A stretch of DNA of 24,856 bases from an uncultured Eubacteriales bacterium (GTDB lineage Bacteria; Bacillota; Clostridia; Christensenellales; Borkfalkiaceae), in NCBI GenBank assembly GCA_900556195.1, contig USOJ01000001.1, positions 1-24,856 on the forward strand. Reading direction: 5' to 3'. The notes beneath the pieces are model-generated. The model did not search any database and was not told the DNA's origin. It was given only the letters and a program-made list of their open reading frames with translations. Positions 1 to 8,121 of this stretch are shown here, piece by piece. The position numbers and the translations under genes are program-made. Positions within the stretch are counted from its first letter, which is position 1. Each line of letters opens with the position of its first letter.

Positions 1-209
1 TTAAGACAGCCGCCGAAAAGTGTAATTCGGGCGTTGCGTATCACAATCTCGGAATTTGTTACGAAAACGGTTTCGGCGTGCGAAAAAATTACAGGAAAGC
101 AATCGAAACGTACGGCAAAGCGGTAGAGAACGGCGAAAAGGCGGGGCTCGAAGCAATAAAAAACGTTTACGCGAAGATGACTGCCGAAAAAAAAATCGGT
201 TTAGTATGA
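1..209 (+). CDS. Sel1-like repeat protein, 3' end only (partial)
   Basis: Reading from base 3, an open frame runs to a TGA at 207-209 with no start inside the window. The visible 68 residues contain the Sel1/TPR-like helix pattern AYHNLGICYENGFGV followed by NYRKAIETYGKAVENG, which is the typical 'LG-x-Y-x-x-G-x-G-V-x-x-[DN]-x-x-K-A' signature of a Sel1 repeat. A basic tail (KMTAEKKIGLV) ends the protein. Sel1 repeats are helical protein-binding solenoids; the partner cannot be told from here. The gene is convergent with the large operon on the other strand, separated from it only by a shared terminator hairpin, so it is unlikely to belong to the same pathway. The assignment to the Sel1 class is firm for the visible repeat; the size and N-terminal domains of the full protein are unknown. 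Confidence 0.8.
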   Translation, partial: KTAAEKCNSGVAYHNLGICYENGFGVRKNYRKAIETYGKAVENGEKAGLEAIKNVYAKMTAEKKIGLV

Positions 210-223
210 CGATCAAAAATAAA

Positions 224-257
224 CTGCGGGCGGACGTAAAATTGCGTCCGCCCGCAG
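224..257. terminator. Bidirectional rho-independent terminator between convergent genes
   Basis: A perfect 13-bp inverted repeat (CTGCGGGCGGACG at 224-236 and its complement at 245-257) encloses an 8-base loop. On the + strand it is followed by a T-rich tract (262-272), and on the - strand by TTTATTTTTG (213-223 reversed). It sits between the TGA of the + strand Sel1 gene and the TAA of the last gene of the - strand operon, so it should stop transcription from both sides. Confidence 0.85.
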
Positions 258-277
258 ATCGGTTATTTTATTAAGCG

Positions 278-2584
278 TTACTTTTTATTTACGATCAAAA
301 ACAATCCTTCGCCGCCCTTCAATTTAACCGAGCCGCAGACGGTCTGCCCGCGTTGAAACCGCTCTATATCGGGCGCGTAAAACGAGTAACGTTCGTCGCC
401 CTTCATATAAATTTCGGTTTCCTGCTCGTCGGAAGAAAAGTTCGCAACGGCGACGTATTTTTTGTCTTTAAGTATGTATTCGGTCGCGCGGACGGCATAA
501 TTTGACAAAACGACGTCGTTACGATCGTCCCACCAGCCTATAAGTTCGGCTTCGCCGAGGTCGTAATCGTCGAATATCTTCCATATATCGAGCGGGTCGC
601 TTTCGTTCGTTTCCCAGCCCAAACGATTGGTCATGCCGAACGTCAAACCGCGATATTCGTTGCCGGTATCCATCATCTCGCTCATCACCCCGAACGGAAT
701 ACCGCTTATCTCGGTAAGCCAGAATTCGGGCGTTTCGTTGTAATCGAAACCTTCGCCTATCCAGCATTTATCTACGTACGGGTAGAGTTCGGTATAAAGG
801 GCGGCGCAGTTCGCCCGGCCCGCAAGGTCGCAATAATGATTCCATTGATGAAAATCTATATACGCGTTCGGTTTTTTATCGAGAATTTTCCTTACGCGCT
901 TCATCGTATTGCGGTCGTACGCCACGTCGTCGATATATATACCGTCGATATCCGTCTTATCGATAAGGTAATTCAATCCCTCGATATAAAAATTACACAG
1001 CCTCGATTGCCCTTCGGTGATGACTGCCGAATCGTAAAATCCGTTATATTTTGTACCTTTCAGCGGTTGCCGCCAGGCGGGGATAACGTCGCCGCCTACG
1101 TTTTCTTCTATCCATTTTTTCGCTTCTTCCTGCCAGGAAAGCGTTTCGACGTTTTTATTCCTTTCGGATATAATTTCGTGGTCAAAATCCCTAAGCGCCT
1201 TGAATTCGGGCATATTTACGGTAAGTTCGCGCACGGTGTAATAAATTTTTACCTCGATATCGTTGTCGTGCGCGGCTTTAACGAAATTTTTAAGCGCGTT
1301 TTCTTCGACGAACGGATAGTTTATATACGGGTTTAAGTCGTTGCCGTGGTGAACGTTTATTATATTCGCGCCGCCTTTTTTCGCCTTTTCAAGCCAGGTA
1401 TCCGAATCGAACATAGCGTGAAAAAAACGCATCGAAAATTGTTTTTTAAGGTCGATTTCTTTAGTCGGCGTAACTATAATATCGAAGTCGTAGCGTAAGG
1501 TTTCGCCCGCCTTCACAGTTCTTTTGCCCGAATAAGCGATAAAATTTTCGCCGTCGAAGCGTATGCCGCCTTTGCCGGAATTATCCCAACTTTCGGGTTT
1601 GTTGAGTTTTCTGTGGAAATAGTAGATATTTACGAACGGTTTGAGGTAATTTTTGCCTTTAAGTCTGATTTTTACGCCGGCGTTTACGTCGCCCACCCAG
1701 AATCCGTCCTGATCGAAATTTTCGTTCCACTTCCAATCGACTTTTTCGTCGAACAGCCCGCCCTTTTTGCCGAGCCCTATAAAATATTTACGGCAACGCT
1801 TAGATATCGGTAATTTCAAAGCGATATCGTCGACTTCTACGTCGTTTTTAGCGGTAAGGCTGACTTTATACCCGACGAATCCGTCGAATTCCGCGTCCGC
1901 TTCGACCGCCATGGTAAAATTTTCGCTTTCGGACACCCGACGGATAACGGCTTTGTCTTCGTATATTTCGTTCGTTCCGGATATATTCGAAAATTCTTCG
2001 TCGCCGACCGACAATTTAACGCCGCCGCTTAAAATCGGCGTGGGCGTACCGCAAATTTTAACGCTCTGACTAAAATAACTCGTCAATTCAAGAGGAAACC
2101 CCGAATCGTCAAACGTTATTTCTCTGCCCGCGATTTTTACGGTCTCGTCGCGATAGATTATCGGCTTAAAGGGCTTTGGAACGGAATTGTCGATTGCCAG
2201 GTCGGAATCGAGCCAGACGAGCCTTGAAAGATTATCCGCGATTTCACCCGATAAGATTTCGGCGCGGATATCGCCATTGAAAATTTCTTCGCCGCAAATA
2301 TCGGTAATCACCAGAAGACCGCTGCCCGCAGACCTTACCGCGCACCAAAAATTATGCGGTTCGTTCTTTTTAAGTTTAACCGTTTTTTCGAAATCTTCGC
2401 CGAGATAGTCTTTGCCCTTGCAGTTAAGACAAACTGCGGCTAAATTTTCAAACCGCAGATAAACGCCTGCGTCTTCGGTCGAAGTTACGCTTACCGAAAA
2501 CACCCTTACGCCGTCGGGCGGCATTTTTATTATCTTGTCGTAAACGACGGAAATGCCCGCCGTAACGTCGGAATTTATTTTCAT
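278..2584 (-). CDS. DUF6067 / GH123-like glycoside hydrolase, cytoplasmic
   Basis: The 768-residue protein has no signal peptide or membrane segment. Residues 1 to about 380 look like beta-sandwich domains. Residues about 385-690 look like a TIM barrel, with the motif DGIYIDDVAYDR at 547-558, then IDFHQWNHY (576-584) and GEGFDY (610-615). A short beta domain closes the protein at 700-768. The DGIYIDDVAYDR motif and layout match the DUF6067 family, which is related to the N-terminal part of GH123 beta-N-acetylgalactosaminidases. True GH123 enzymes use an Asp-Glu pair; here the pair at 552-553 is Asp-Asp, so the activity may differ. E611 is a candidate acid. The start lies 6 bases after the stop of the upstream GH95-like gene, with no strong ribosome site, so translation is probably coupled. 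This is the last gene before the terminator. A role in trimming imported oligosaccharides is inferred; the substrate is unknown. Confidence 0.7.
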   Translation of the reverse strand: MKINSDVTAGISVVYDKIIKMPPDGVRVFSVSVTSTEDAGVYLRFENLAAVCLNCKGKDYLGEDFEKTVKLKKNEPHNFWCAVRSAGSGLLVITDICGEEIFNGDIRAEILSGEIADNLSRLVWLDSDLAIDNSVPKPFKPIIYRDETVKIAGREITFDDSGFPLELTSYFSQSVKICGTPTPILSGGVKLSVGDEEFSNISGTNEIYEDKAVIRRVSESENFTMAVEADAEFDGFVGYKVSLTAKNDVEVDDIALKLPISKRCRKYFIGLGKKGGLFDEKVDWKWNENFDQDGFWVGDVNAGVKIRLKGKNYLKPFVNIYYFHRKLNKPESWDNSGKGGIRFDGENFIAYSGKRTVKAGETLRYDFDIIVTPTKEIDLKKQFSMRFFHAMFDSDTWLEKAKKGGANIINVHHGNDLNPYINYPFVEENALKNFVKAAHDNDIEVKIYYTVRELTVNMPEFKALRDFDHEIISERNKNVETLSWQEEAKKWIEENVGGDVIPAWRQPLKGTKYNGFYDSAVITEGQSRLCNFYIEGLNYLIDKTDIDGIYIDDVAYDRNTMKRVRKILDKKPNAYIDFHQWNHYCDLAGRANCAALYTELYPYVDKCWIGEGFDYNETPEFWLTEISGIPFGVMSEMMDTGNEYRGLTFGMTNRLGWETNESDPLDIWKIFDDYDLGEAELIGWWDDRNDVVLSNYAVRATEYILKDKKYVAVANFSSDEQETEIYMKGDERYSFYAPDIERFQRGQTVCGSVKLKGGEGLFLIVNKK

Positions 2585-2590
2585 ATTTCG

Positions 2591-4705
2591 TTATCGGATA
2601 ATTTCGTTTTCGCCCTTTTTAAGGCTGTACGCCGCGCCGTTTATCGTAACGGTTTTGTCCGTCGGCGATTTAACGCAAAGTTTAGTTATTTTGCCGTTTT
2701 TCGTTTTTGCCGAAACCGACAATCCGCCGCGAACGCGGATATTTTTTATTTCGACTTCCCTGTTCTTCCACTCGTCGGGCAAAGCCGAAAAGAGTTTGAT
2801 TTCGCCGCCGAAACCGTCGATTAAAAGCAGATGAAGCGCGTCGCAAAAAGCGTACAGGCTTTCGAGCGTAAACGGGCGGTAATGAAACCACGTATAGCCG
2901 TAATATTTATAATCGCCGTTCAGGTGAAAACCGTTTTCGCCGACGAAACCCTTCGCAAACTGCGTAAGTTTTTCGTTAGCCGAATTGCCACGCCCGCTCA
3001 AAGCGTAAATCTGCGCCGCCATCGGGAAAGAAAACCCCACCCAATAGCCTGTGCCTAAACTCTCTAAATGCGCGATAGTCGCGTTATAGACGCGTTTATG
3101 CTCGTCGGTATCGTACGGGATAAGCCGAAGCGGATAAAGGCTCATAAGGTGCGAAAAATGGCGATGCGTTTCGGGAAGTCGCTGCGTTTTATCGAGCATT
3201 ATAACGCCGTCTTCGTCGATTGCTATATCGTCGAATTTCGACAAAATTTCTTTATATTCGTCGGTCGGTTCGCCGAGTATTCCGGCGTATTTAACGAGCG
3301 TTTTATAAAGATAAATCAGAAGCGACAAATCGAAGTTCGAGTTCGGCGTAAGGTACGCTTTCGGTTCGTTGTCGAAAATTTCGGGCGACGACGAAAGCGG
3401 CAGATACAGTTTTCCGTCGCGTTCTTTAAGTATACCATTTATCGCCGATCCGACTTCTTTGAAAAACGGATAAGCGCGGGTTTTTAAGAATTTTTCGTCC
3501 GCGGTATATTCGTAATAATCGTCGAAACTCTGCGCCGCCCATATAGTCATGGTGGGCGAAAGCGAATATTGCGCCCAGCCGCCCATGGGTTTGCCGTCCA
3601 GAGTCGAACACGACGGAATAAGAATCCCTTTAACGCCGAAAAATTCTTTCGCAAATTTCTTAAACGCGGGGCGAAGTTTCCAGAGGTATTCTACGAAAGA
3701 AACGCCCTCGTCTATTCTGTTCGCGGCTAAATACGACTGATAAGACAGTTCGGTATTGGTGTCGTGATGATAGTCGCCTTTCCACGGCGGCAGACTGTCG
3801 TTATCCGCCGTCCACACGCCTTGAAGCGGCATGGGGTAACAACCCTTTCGAGAGCAGCATCTGAAAAGATACCAACTCTTTTTATAGGTGTCGTCCAAAA
3901 GTTTATCGCCCGTTTTTACCGACGATTTTTTATTACACCTTTGCCACGAGCGTTTATGGGCGACGAATAATTTATCGAAGCCGATTTCCGCGGCGGCGTC
4001 AAGCGCGTTTTTCGCGAAAGAAACGTAGTCTTTATCGTCGTCGGTCGTCGCGAGCGTATAGTAAATTTCGTCGCCGACATTTTTAGTAACGATACCGAAA
4101 GAATAATCGGTGTGAGTATTCTGTTCGTACCACTTGAAATCGCCGCTCGTTTTAAGTTCGGCTTTCGGGTAACCGAGCGTAACGCCCACGTCTTTGTCGC
4201 CTATCCCCGACCCGGTTTCGGAAGCGGAAGAAAGATAGGTAGGAACGTGTAATTTCAAGTCCGCTTCGCGGCGGAGTTTAATAACCCCGACGAGCGAGAT
4301 ATAATCGGTAAAGATTTCGGCGACGAGTTCGTCTTCGTCGTAAATTTTTACGATTGCAGACGATATATCGAGAACGTATCTCGCGTTTTTAAGTTGCGGC
4401 GTAAATGTCAGTTCTATTCTGCCCGCCGTAATCTTCGACGGGTACGGTTTGCCCATAAAAATATCTTCGAACAGCCTTTCGCGTTCTTTCCAGTCTTCCG
4501 GTATCCCGCTCGTCGAAAGACGAACGAGATTCGCGTAGTTAAAACCCTTTTCAAGCGTAACTTCGTTCGGTCGAAGATCCCACAAATCCGTTCTGTCTAC
4601 GGTGATTTTTATCGGGTTAGAGCCGTAAACTATACTGCCGATTTTGCCGTTGCCTATCGGCGCGCCTTCGTCCCAACGTTCGGTTTTCAATTCGATTTTA
4701 TCCAT
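2591..4705 (-). CDS. GH95-like alpha-L-fucosidase (or alpha-L-galactosidase), cytoplasmic
   Basis: The 704-residue protein has the GH95 order: an N-terminal beta domain opening with WDEGAPIGNGKIGSIVYG (11-28), an (alpha/alpha)6 catalytic domain, and a C-terminal beta domain with ALPDEWKNREVEIKNIRVRGG (641-661 region). Catalytic-domain landmarks are DYHHDTNTEL (311-320), SPE (440-442, E442 being the likely general acid) and HRHFSHLMSLYP (514-525). GH95 enzymes remove alpha-1,2-linked L-fucose or L-galactose by inversion. By eye, the first of the two water-activating Asn residues of the Bifidobacterium enzyme is Asp315 here, while the second is kept as Asn317. There is no signal peptide, unlike many extracellular GH95 proteins, so it should act on imported sugars. 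It starts inside the 3' end of the upstream fusion gene (19-base overlap) without a clear ribosome site. The family call is solid; fucose as substrate is inferred. Confidence 0.8.
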   Translation of the reverse strand: MDKIELKTERWDEGAPIGNGKIGSIVYGSNPIKITVDRTDLWDLRPNEVTLEKGFNYANLVRLSTSGIPEDWKERERLFEDIFMGKPYPSKITAGRIELTFTPQLKNARYVLDISSAIVKIYDEDELVAEIFTDYISLVGVIKLRREADLKLHVPTYLSSASETGSGIGDKDVGVTLGYPKAELKTSGDFKWYEQNTHTDYSFGIVTKNVGDEIYYTLATTDDDKDYVSFAKNALDAAAEIGFDKLFVAHKRSWQRCNKKSSVKTGDKLLDDTYKKSWYLFRCCSRKGCYPMPLQGVWTADNDSLPPWKGDYHHDTNTELSYQSYLAANRIDEGVSFVEYLWKLRPAFKKFAKEFFGVKGILIPSCSTLDGKPMGGWAQYSLSPTMTIWAAQSFDDYYEYTADEKFLKTRAYPFFKEVGSAINGILKERDGKLYLPLSSSPEIFDNEPKAYLTPNSNFDLSLLIYLYKTLVKYAGILGEPTDEYKEILSKFDDIAIDEDGVIMLDKTQRLPETHRHFSHLMSLYPLRLIPYDTDEHKRVYNATIAHLESLGTGYWVGFSFPMAAQIYALSGRGNSANEKLTQFAKGFVGENGFHLNGDYKYYGYTWFHYRPFTLESLYAFCDALHLLLIDGFGGEIKLFSALPDEWKNREVEIKNIRVRGGLSVSAKTKNGKITKLCVKSPTDKTVTINGAAYSLKKGENEIIR

Positions 4706-7700
4706 TTTATTTCGGTAGGTTTAAGGTTAATAATCGTCTTATTGCCTTGTATATCGTAAAATTCGGTCGTCTGCGGTCTATCGGAATTGTTTACTATCGC
4801 GTATTTCTTCGCGCTCGGATAATAGTTACATTCCGTAGCCGTATTCGTCGAATAGCAGACGTTTAAGTCTTTATTCGCAACGTAGCACATAGCCTTATAC
4901 AATAGCCTTGAATTTTCAAAACTATAAGGCAAACCCGTTATATAAAAACTTCTGCCCTTGCCGTATTCGTTTACCGCCATTTTTACTTCGCCGACGTTCA
5001 CGTTTCTCTTAAAACGTTCGCTGAAAGTTATATCGAGCACTTTCGCCCCGTCCAGAGCGTAGATATTCTTTTTATCTTCGCCGTAGTCTATATTATCAAG
5101 TCCGTCGGTAAGTTCGTGTTTTACTTTTTGTATATTGTATTTATCTATCGAAAGAGTATAGCCTATCTCTTCGTCTACGCCCATCACGTCGGCAAGTTGG
5201 AAATATCTTCCGTTGCCTTCGCACGCCGTAGGTTCTCCTACCCCTATAAATCCTCCGCCGTTATACACGAATTTGCGTACAGCCGTCTGCAACTTTTCGT
5301 CGAGCCACGCCTTTCCGCCTGAATACGACGTATACGCGTCTCCGGCGTTTATTATCACGTCTATATCCTGCGGTACTCCGTTTTTAACTTCGTCGAAAGA
5401 CAAGAATTCTATATCCACGGGAAGTCCGCTTATAGCCTCCAATATACCCTGATAGGAATATATCTGCTGATACCAAAGTTCGTGGGCGCACATATGGCTC
5501 ATCCAACTTCTCTTTTTGCCCCAGGCGTTCAGAAGTCCGACCTTTAATCTGCAATAGGGCTTTTTATCGTCTACCGCGTCGTATATCGTTCTGAACTCGT
5601 CGGCTATTTCCGCTACTCTGTCTACGAATTTCGGGAATTTAGCCGCCAACGAGAGATACCCGCCGAAACCCATACGGTCTATGGGTTTACGCATAATAGC
5701 CCTTCTTGCCGTTCGCCAGTTACGGTTGAGTTCGTCTACCGCGTTGTCTTCGTTTCCGTCGAAGAACGTATCGGGGAAGAAATACGGTAAAAATCTGCCT
5801 TCGTGGTATTTTACGTAAGGAATTTCGGATAACATTCTTACCGTTACGCCGCCGCCGACCGAGCCGACCACCGCGTCGAGATTCATATCCTTGAAATGCT
5901 CGCCGTAAGGCTCGCTGCCTATCCAGTCGTCGCCTAAAAACATCATCGCTTCTTTGCCGTAACTATGAACTATATCCACGAGTTCCCTTACGGTTTTGCT
6001 TACGAATCTCTCTACGAAGTCCATATACTTTCTGAACTTTTCGGTGGGCGTTCTGAAACAATTGTTATAATATCCGCTGTCTACGAAGTCTTCGGCTACG
6101 AGTTTTATTCCGCTTTCCTTTTCAAAGTCCGCTATTAAAACGGGGTTTGCGGTCTGACCGTAACCGAACCACTCCACTTGTCTTTCTTTGCCGAGATTAT
6201 TGAAGATGAGCGTGAACTGATACAAGAACGTAGTAAATCTTACAACGCTCGTTTCGGGGTTTTCTTCGCACCACTTCTTCATATGCTCCACGATATACTT
6301 CTTCGTATTCGGGAATGCGGGGTCGTAAGTGAGTTGTTTTTCGCAGGTCCACTCGTTAGTGAGATAGTTATATATCTGCACGGGGTGCCAGGTTACCCTT
6401 GCCAGAAACGTTACGGTGTATTCGTGGAAAGGCTTACAATTTTCTATTTCTACCACGCCTTTCTTCTGGCATACCTTCCAACTCGTTATCTCTTCGCCCG
6501 TAGTACGGTCGTATACCTGCCACAGATCGAGATAAGAATAGTCGGGGTCGAATTCGTCGGCTAAAAAGCCTTTCATTATCTCTATTTCGAGTTTTTCTTC
6601 CGTCGCCGGGTTGCGGTTTGAAAGCAGGAATATTCTCTGCGCTTCTTCGGGGTGTTTTCTCGCCCACTCGTTATCTCCGCGCACTATAAAGTACGTGTTA
6701 TACACCTTGCCGAACTGTCCTGCGTTTGCGGGTAATTTAGTACCGTCGCAATCTCTTACCGCGTCCGCGCCCCACTTTTCCGCTATTATCTTCGTTCCTT
6801 CTACGAAACTCTCGTCCGTAGGAATCGTAAATCTTCCTTTGCCGAACGGCAATTCGGAAGGATATAAATTATTAAATTCGATCTCTTTTACAAACGGCGA
6901 TATATCTTCGACGATTTCGTCGTTGACGTATACGTTTTCGTAACGTAAGCCGCTTAAAACGCAATTTACGTACGGGTCGAAAAGTTCGAGTTTTTTCTCT
7001 TTTATATATTGTGATTTCGGTCCTGCCGTCAGAAGATAAGAGTTTGGATATTTCGCTCTGTCAAGCCTCGTTTTAACGTTTTTAAGGGTAAACCCGTTTA
7101 CGTTGCTTCCGACTTCGAACGTCGCGAAATTGCCCGTTATCGGGTCTCCGTTAAGGTAATTCGGCTGTTTGTCGACGGGTTCGCGGGTGTCGGCGGAAAT
7201 ATTCTCGAAGACTATATTTTCGATTCTTCCGACCCCGACGTTTTTTTCGGGTTTCTCCGTATAGGCGGGGGTTTGAAGATAGAGTTTGAAAGTCGCAACG
7301 CCGCTTACGTTTTTAACGGTAAGATTTTTGACGAAACAGTCTTCCGTTTCGCCGTTTATATACGGGTAAACGCCGGGTTGAATACGTATGGACTTATGCG
7401 CGTGTTCGCCGCCGCTTGCGTATACGCCGTCGACCGTAACGTTTTCTATCCGCCCGAAATTTATCGCGGAATTATCCCAGTCGTAAGCGTTAAGAGCGAT
7501 AAGATCGTCTTCGGTATGCCCGTAAAGATTTTTAATCTCGCCGTTTACCGTTCCGCCGTTTACGTGCAGTCCGTCGGCGAAACAGTTCTCGAATTTTACG
7601 TTTTCTATCGAAAAGCCGTCTACCCTGCCGATCTGACAGGCAAACCCCGCGGTGTTACGGAAAGTAATGTTTTTAAGAGTAAGCCCTTTTACTCCGCTGA

Positions 7701-8121
7701 ACAAAAAGCAGGTTGAAACGCCTTTAAGCGTATTATCTTCGTCGAAACAACCCGACAAGCCGTAACCGAGCCTTTCTGTGTTTTCTTCCGCCCACACACC
7801 GCCTTCGATATAAATATTTTCGTCCGTCGGCGCAGAAGCGGCGCTTTTATACGATCCGTCGACTACGCTTTCGTTTCTTAAAAGCAGAGTTTTAACACCC
7901 TTTATAAGTACGATTTCGGCGTTTTTATCCGCGACGATTTCGGTATTCGATTTCACTATAAGCGAATTATCGATATAATAAACGCCTGCGGAAATATAAA
8001 TTTCGGAATAGTTTTGAAAGGCGTAATTAAACGCCTGCGTGCAGATTTTTCCGTCTTTATACGGCTTTAAGTCTTTACATAGAAGCGTTGACAAATCTAT
8101 TTTTTTCGCGGTTATTCCCAT
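4687..8121 (-). CDS. Fusion of GH28-like parallel beta-helix and GH112 1,3-beta-galactosyl-N-acetylhexosamine phosphorylase
   Basis: This is one uninterrupted 1144-residue frame. Residues 1 to about 415 are a right-handed beta-helix: repeated strands such as GLTLKNITFRNTAGF, IENVKFENCFADGLHV (172-187) and GHTEDDLIALNAYDW (201-215), ending with SIRIQPG (244-250), resemble the active-site strip of GH28-like proteins. From about residue 428 (GRFTIPTDESFVEGTKIIAE) to the end it follows the full length of Bifidobacterium lacto-N-biose phosphorylase: TWHPVQIYNYLTNEW (578-592), VVRFTTFLYQFTL (626-638), MMFLGDDWIGSEPY (726-739), GRFLPYFFPDTF (775-786), MGFGGYLSLAAKFPKFVD (817-834). D731 corresponds to catalytic Asp313. 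GH112 enzymes convert Gal-beta-1,3-HexNAc plus phosphate into galactose 1-phosphate and HexNAc in the cytoplasm; no signal peptide is present, which agrees. The start has a GGGGG ribosome site and overlaps the upstream gene by 10 bases. The GH112 call is very secure; the activity of the beta-helix half is unknown. Confidence 0.9.
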   Translation of the reverse strand: MGITAKKIDLSTLLCKDLKPYKDGKICTQAFNYAFQNYSEIYISAGVYYIDNSLIVKSNTEIVADKNAEIVLIKGVKTLLLRNESVVDGSYKSAASAPTDENIYIEGGVWAEENTERLGYGLSGCFDEDNTLKGVSTCFLFSGVKGLTLKNITFRNTAGFACQIGRVDGFSIENVKFENCFADGLHVNGGTVNGEIKNLYGHTEDDLIALNAYDWDNSAINFGRIENVTVDGVYASGGEHAHKSIRIQPGVYPYINGETEDCFVKNLTVKNVSGVATFKLYLQTPAYTEKPEKNVGVGRIENIVFENISADTREPVDKQPNYLNGDPITGNFATFEVGSNVNGFTLKNVKTRLDRAKYPNSYLLTAGPKSQYIKEKKLELFDPYVNCVLSGLRYENVYVNDEIVEDISPFVKEIEFNNLYPSELPFGKGRFTIPTDESFVEGTKIIAEKWGADAVRDCDGTKLPANAGQFGKVYNTYFIVRGDNEWARKHPEEAQRIFLLSNRNPATEEKLEIEIMKGFLADEFDPDYSYLDLWQVYDRTTGEEITSWKVCQKKGVVEIENCKPFHEYTVTFLARVTWHPVQIYNYLTNEWTCEKQLTYDPAFPNTKKYIVEHMKKWCEENPETSVVRFTTFLYQFTLIFNNLGKERQVEWFGYGQTANPVLIADFEKESGIKLVAEDFVDSGYYNNCFRTPTEKFRKYMDFVERFVSKTVRELVDIVHSYGKEAMMFLGDDWIGSEPYGEHFKDMNLDAVVGSVGGGVTVRMLSEIPYVKYHEGRFLPYFFPDTFFDGNEDNAVDELNRNWRTARRAIMRKPIDRMGFGGYLSLAAKFPKFVDRVAEIADEFRTIYDAVDDKKPYCRLKVGLLNAWGKKRSWMSHMCAHELWYQQIYSYQGILEAISGLPVDIEFLSFDEVKNGVPQDIDVIINAGDAYTSYSGGKAWLDEKLQTAVRKFVYNGGGFIGVGEPTACEGNGRYFQLADVMGVDEEIGYTLSIDKYNIQKVKHELTDGLDNIDYGEDKKNIYALDGAKVLDITFSERFKRNVNVGEVKMAVNEYGKGRSFYITGLPYSFENSRLLYKAMCYVANKDLNVCYSTNTATECNYYPSAKKYAIVNNSDRPQTTEFYDIQGNKTIINLKPTEIKWIKSN

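Noticed and set aside
6800..6880. Frameshift or separate gene start at the beta-helix/GH112 junction
   Set aside because: The frame is continuous and the nearest in-frame TTG (Leu424) has no Shine-Dalgarno sequence, so a single fused gene is the simpler reading.
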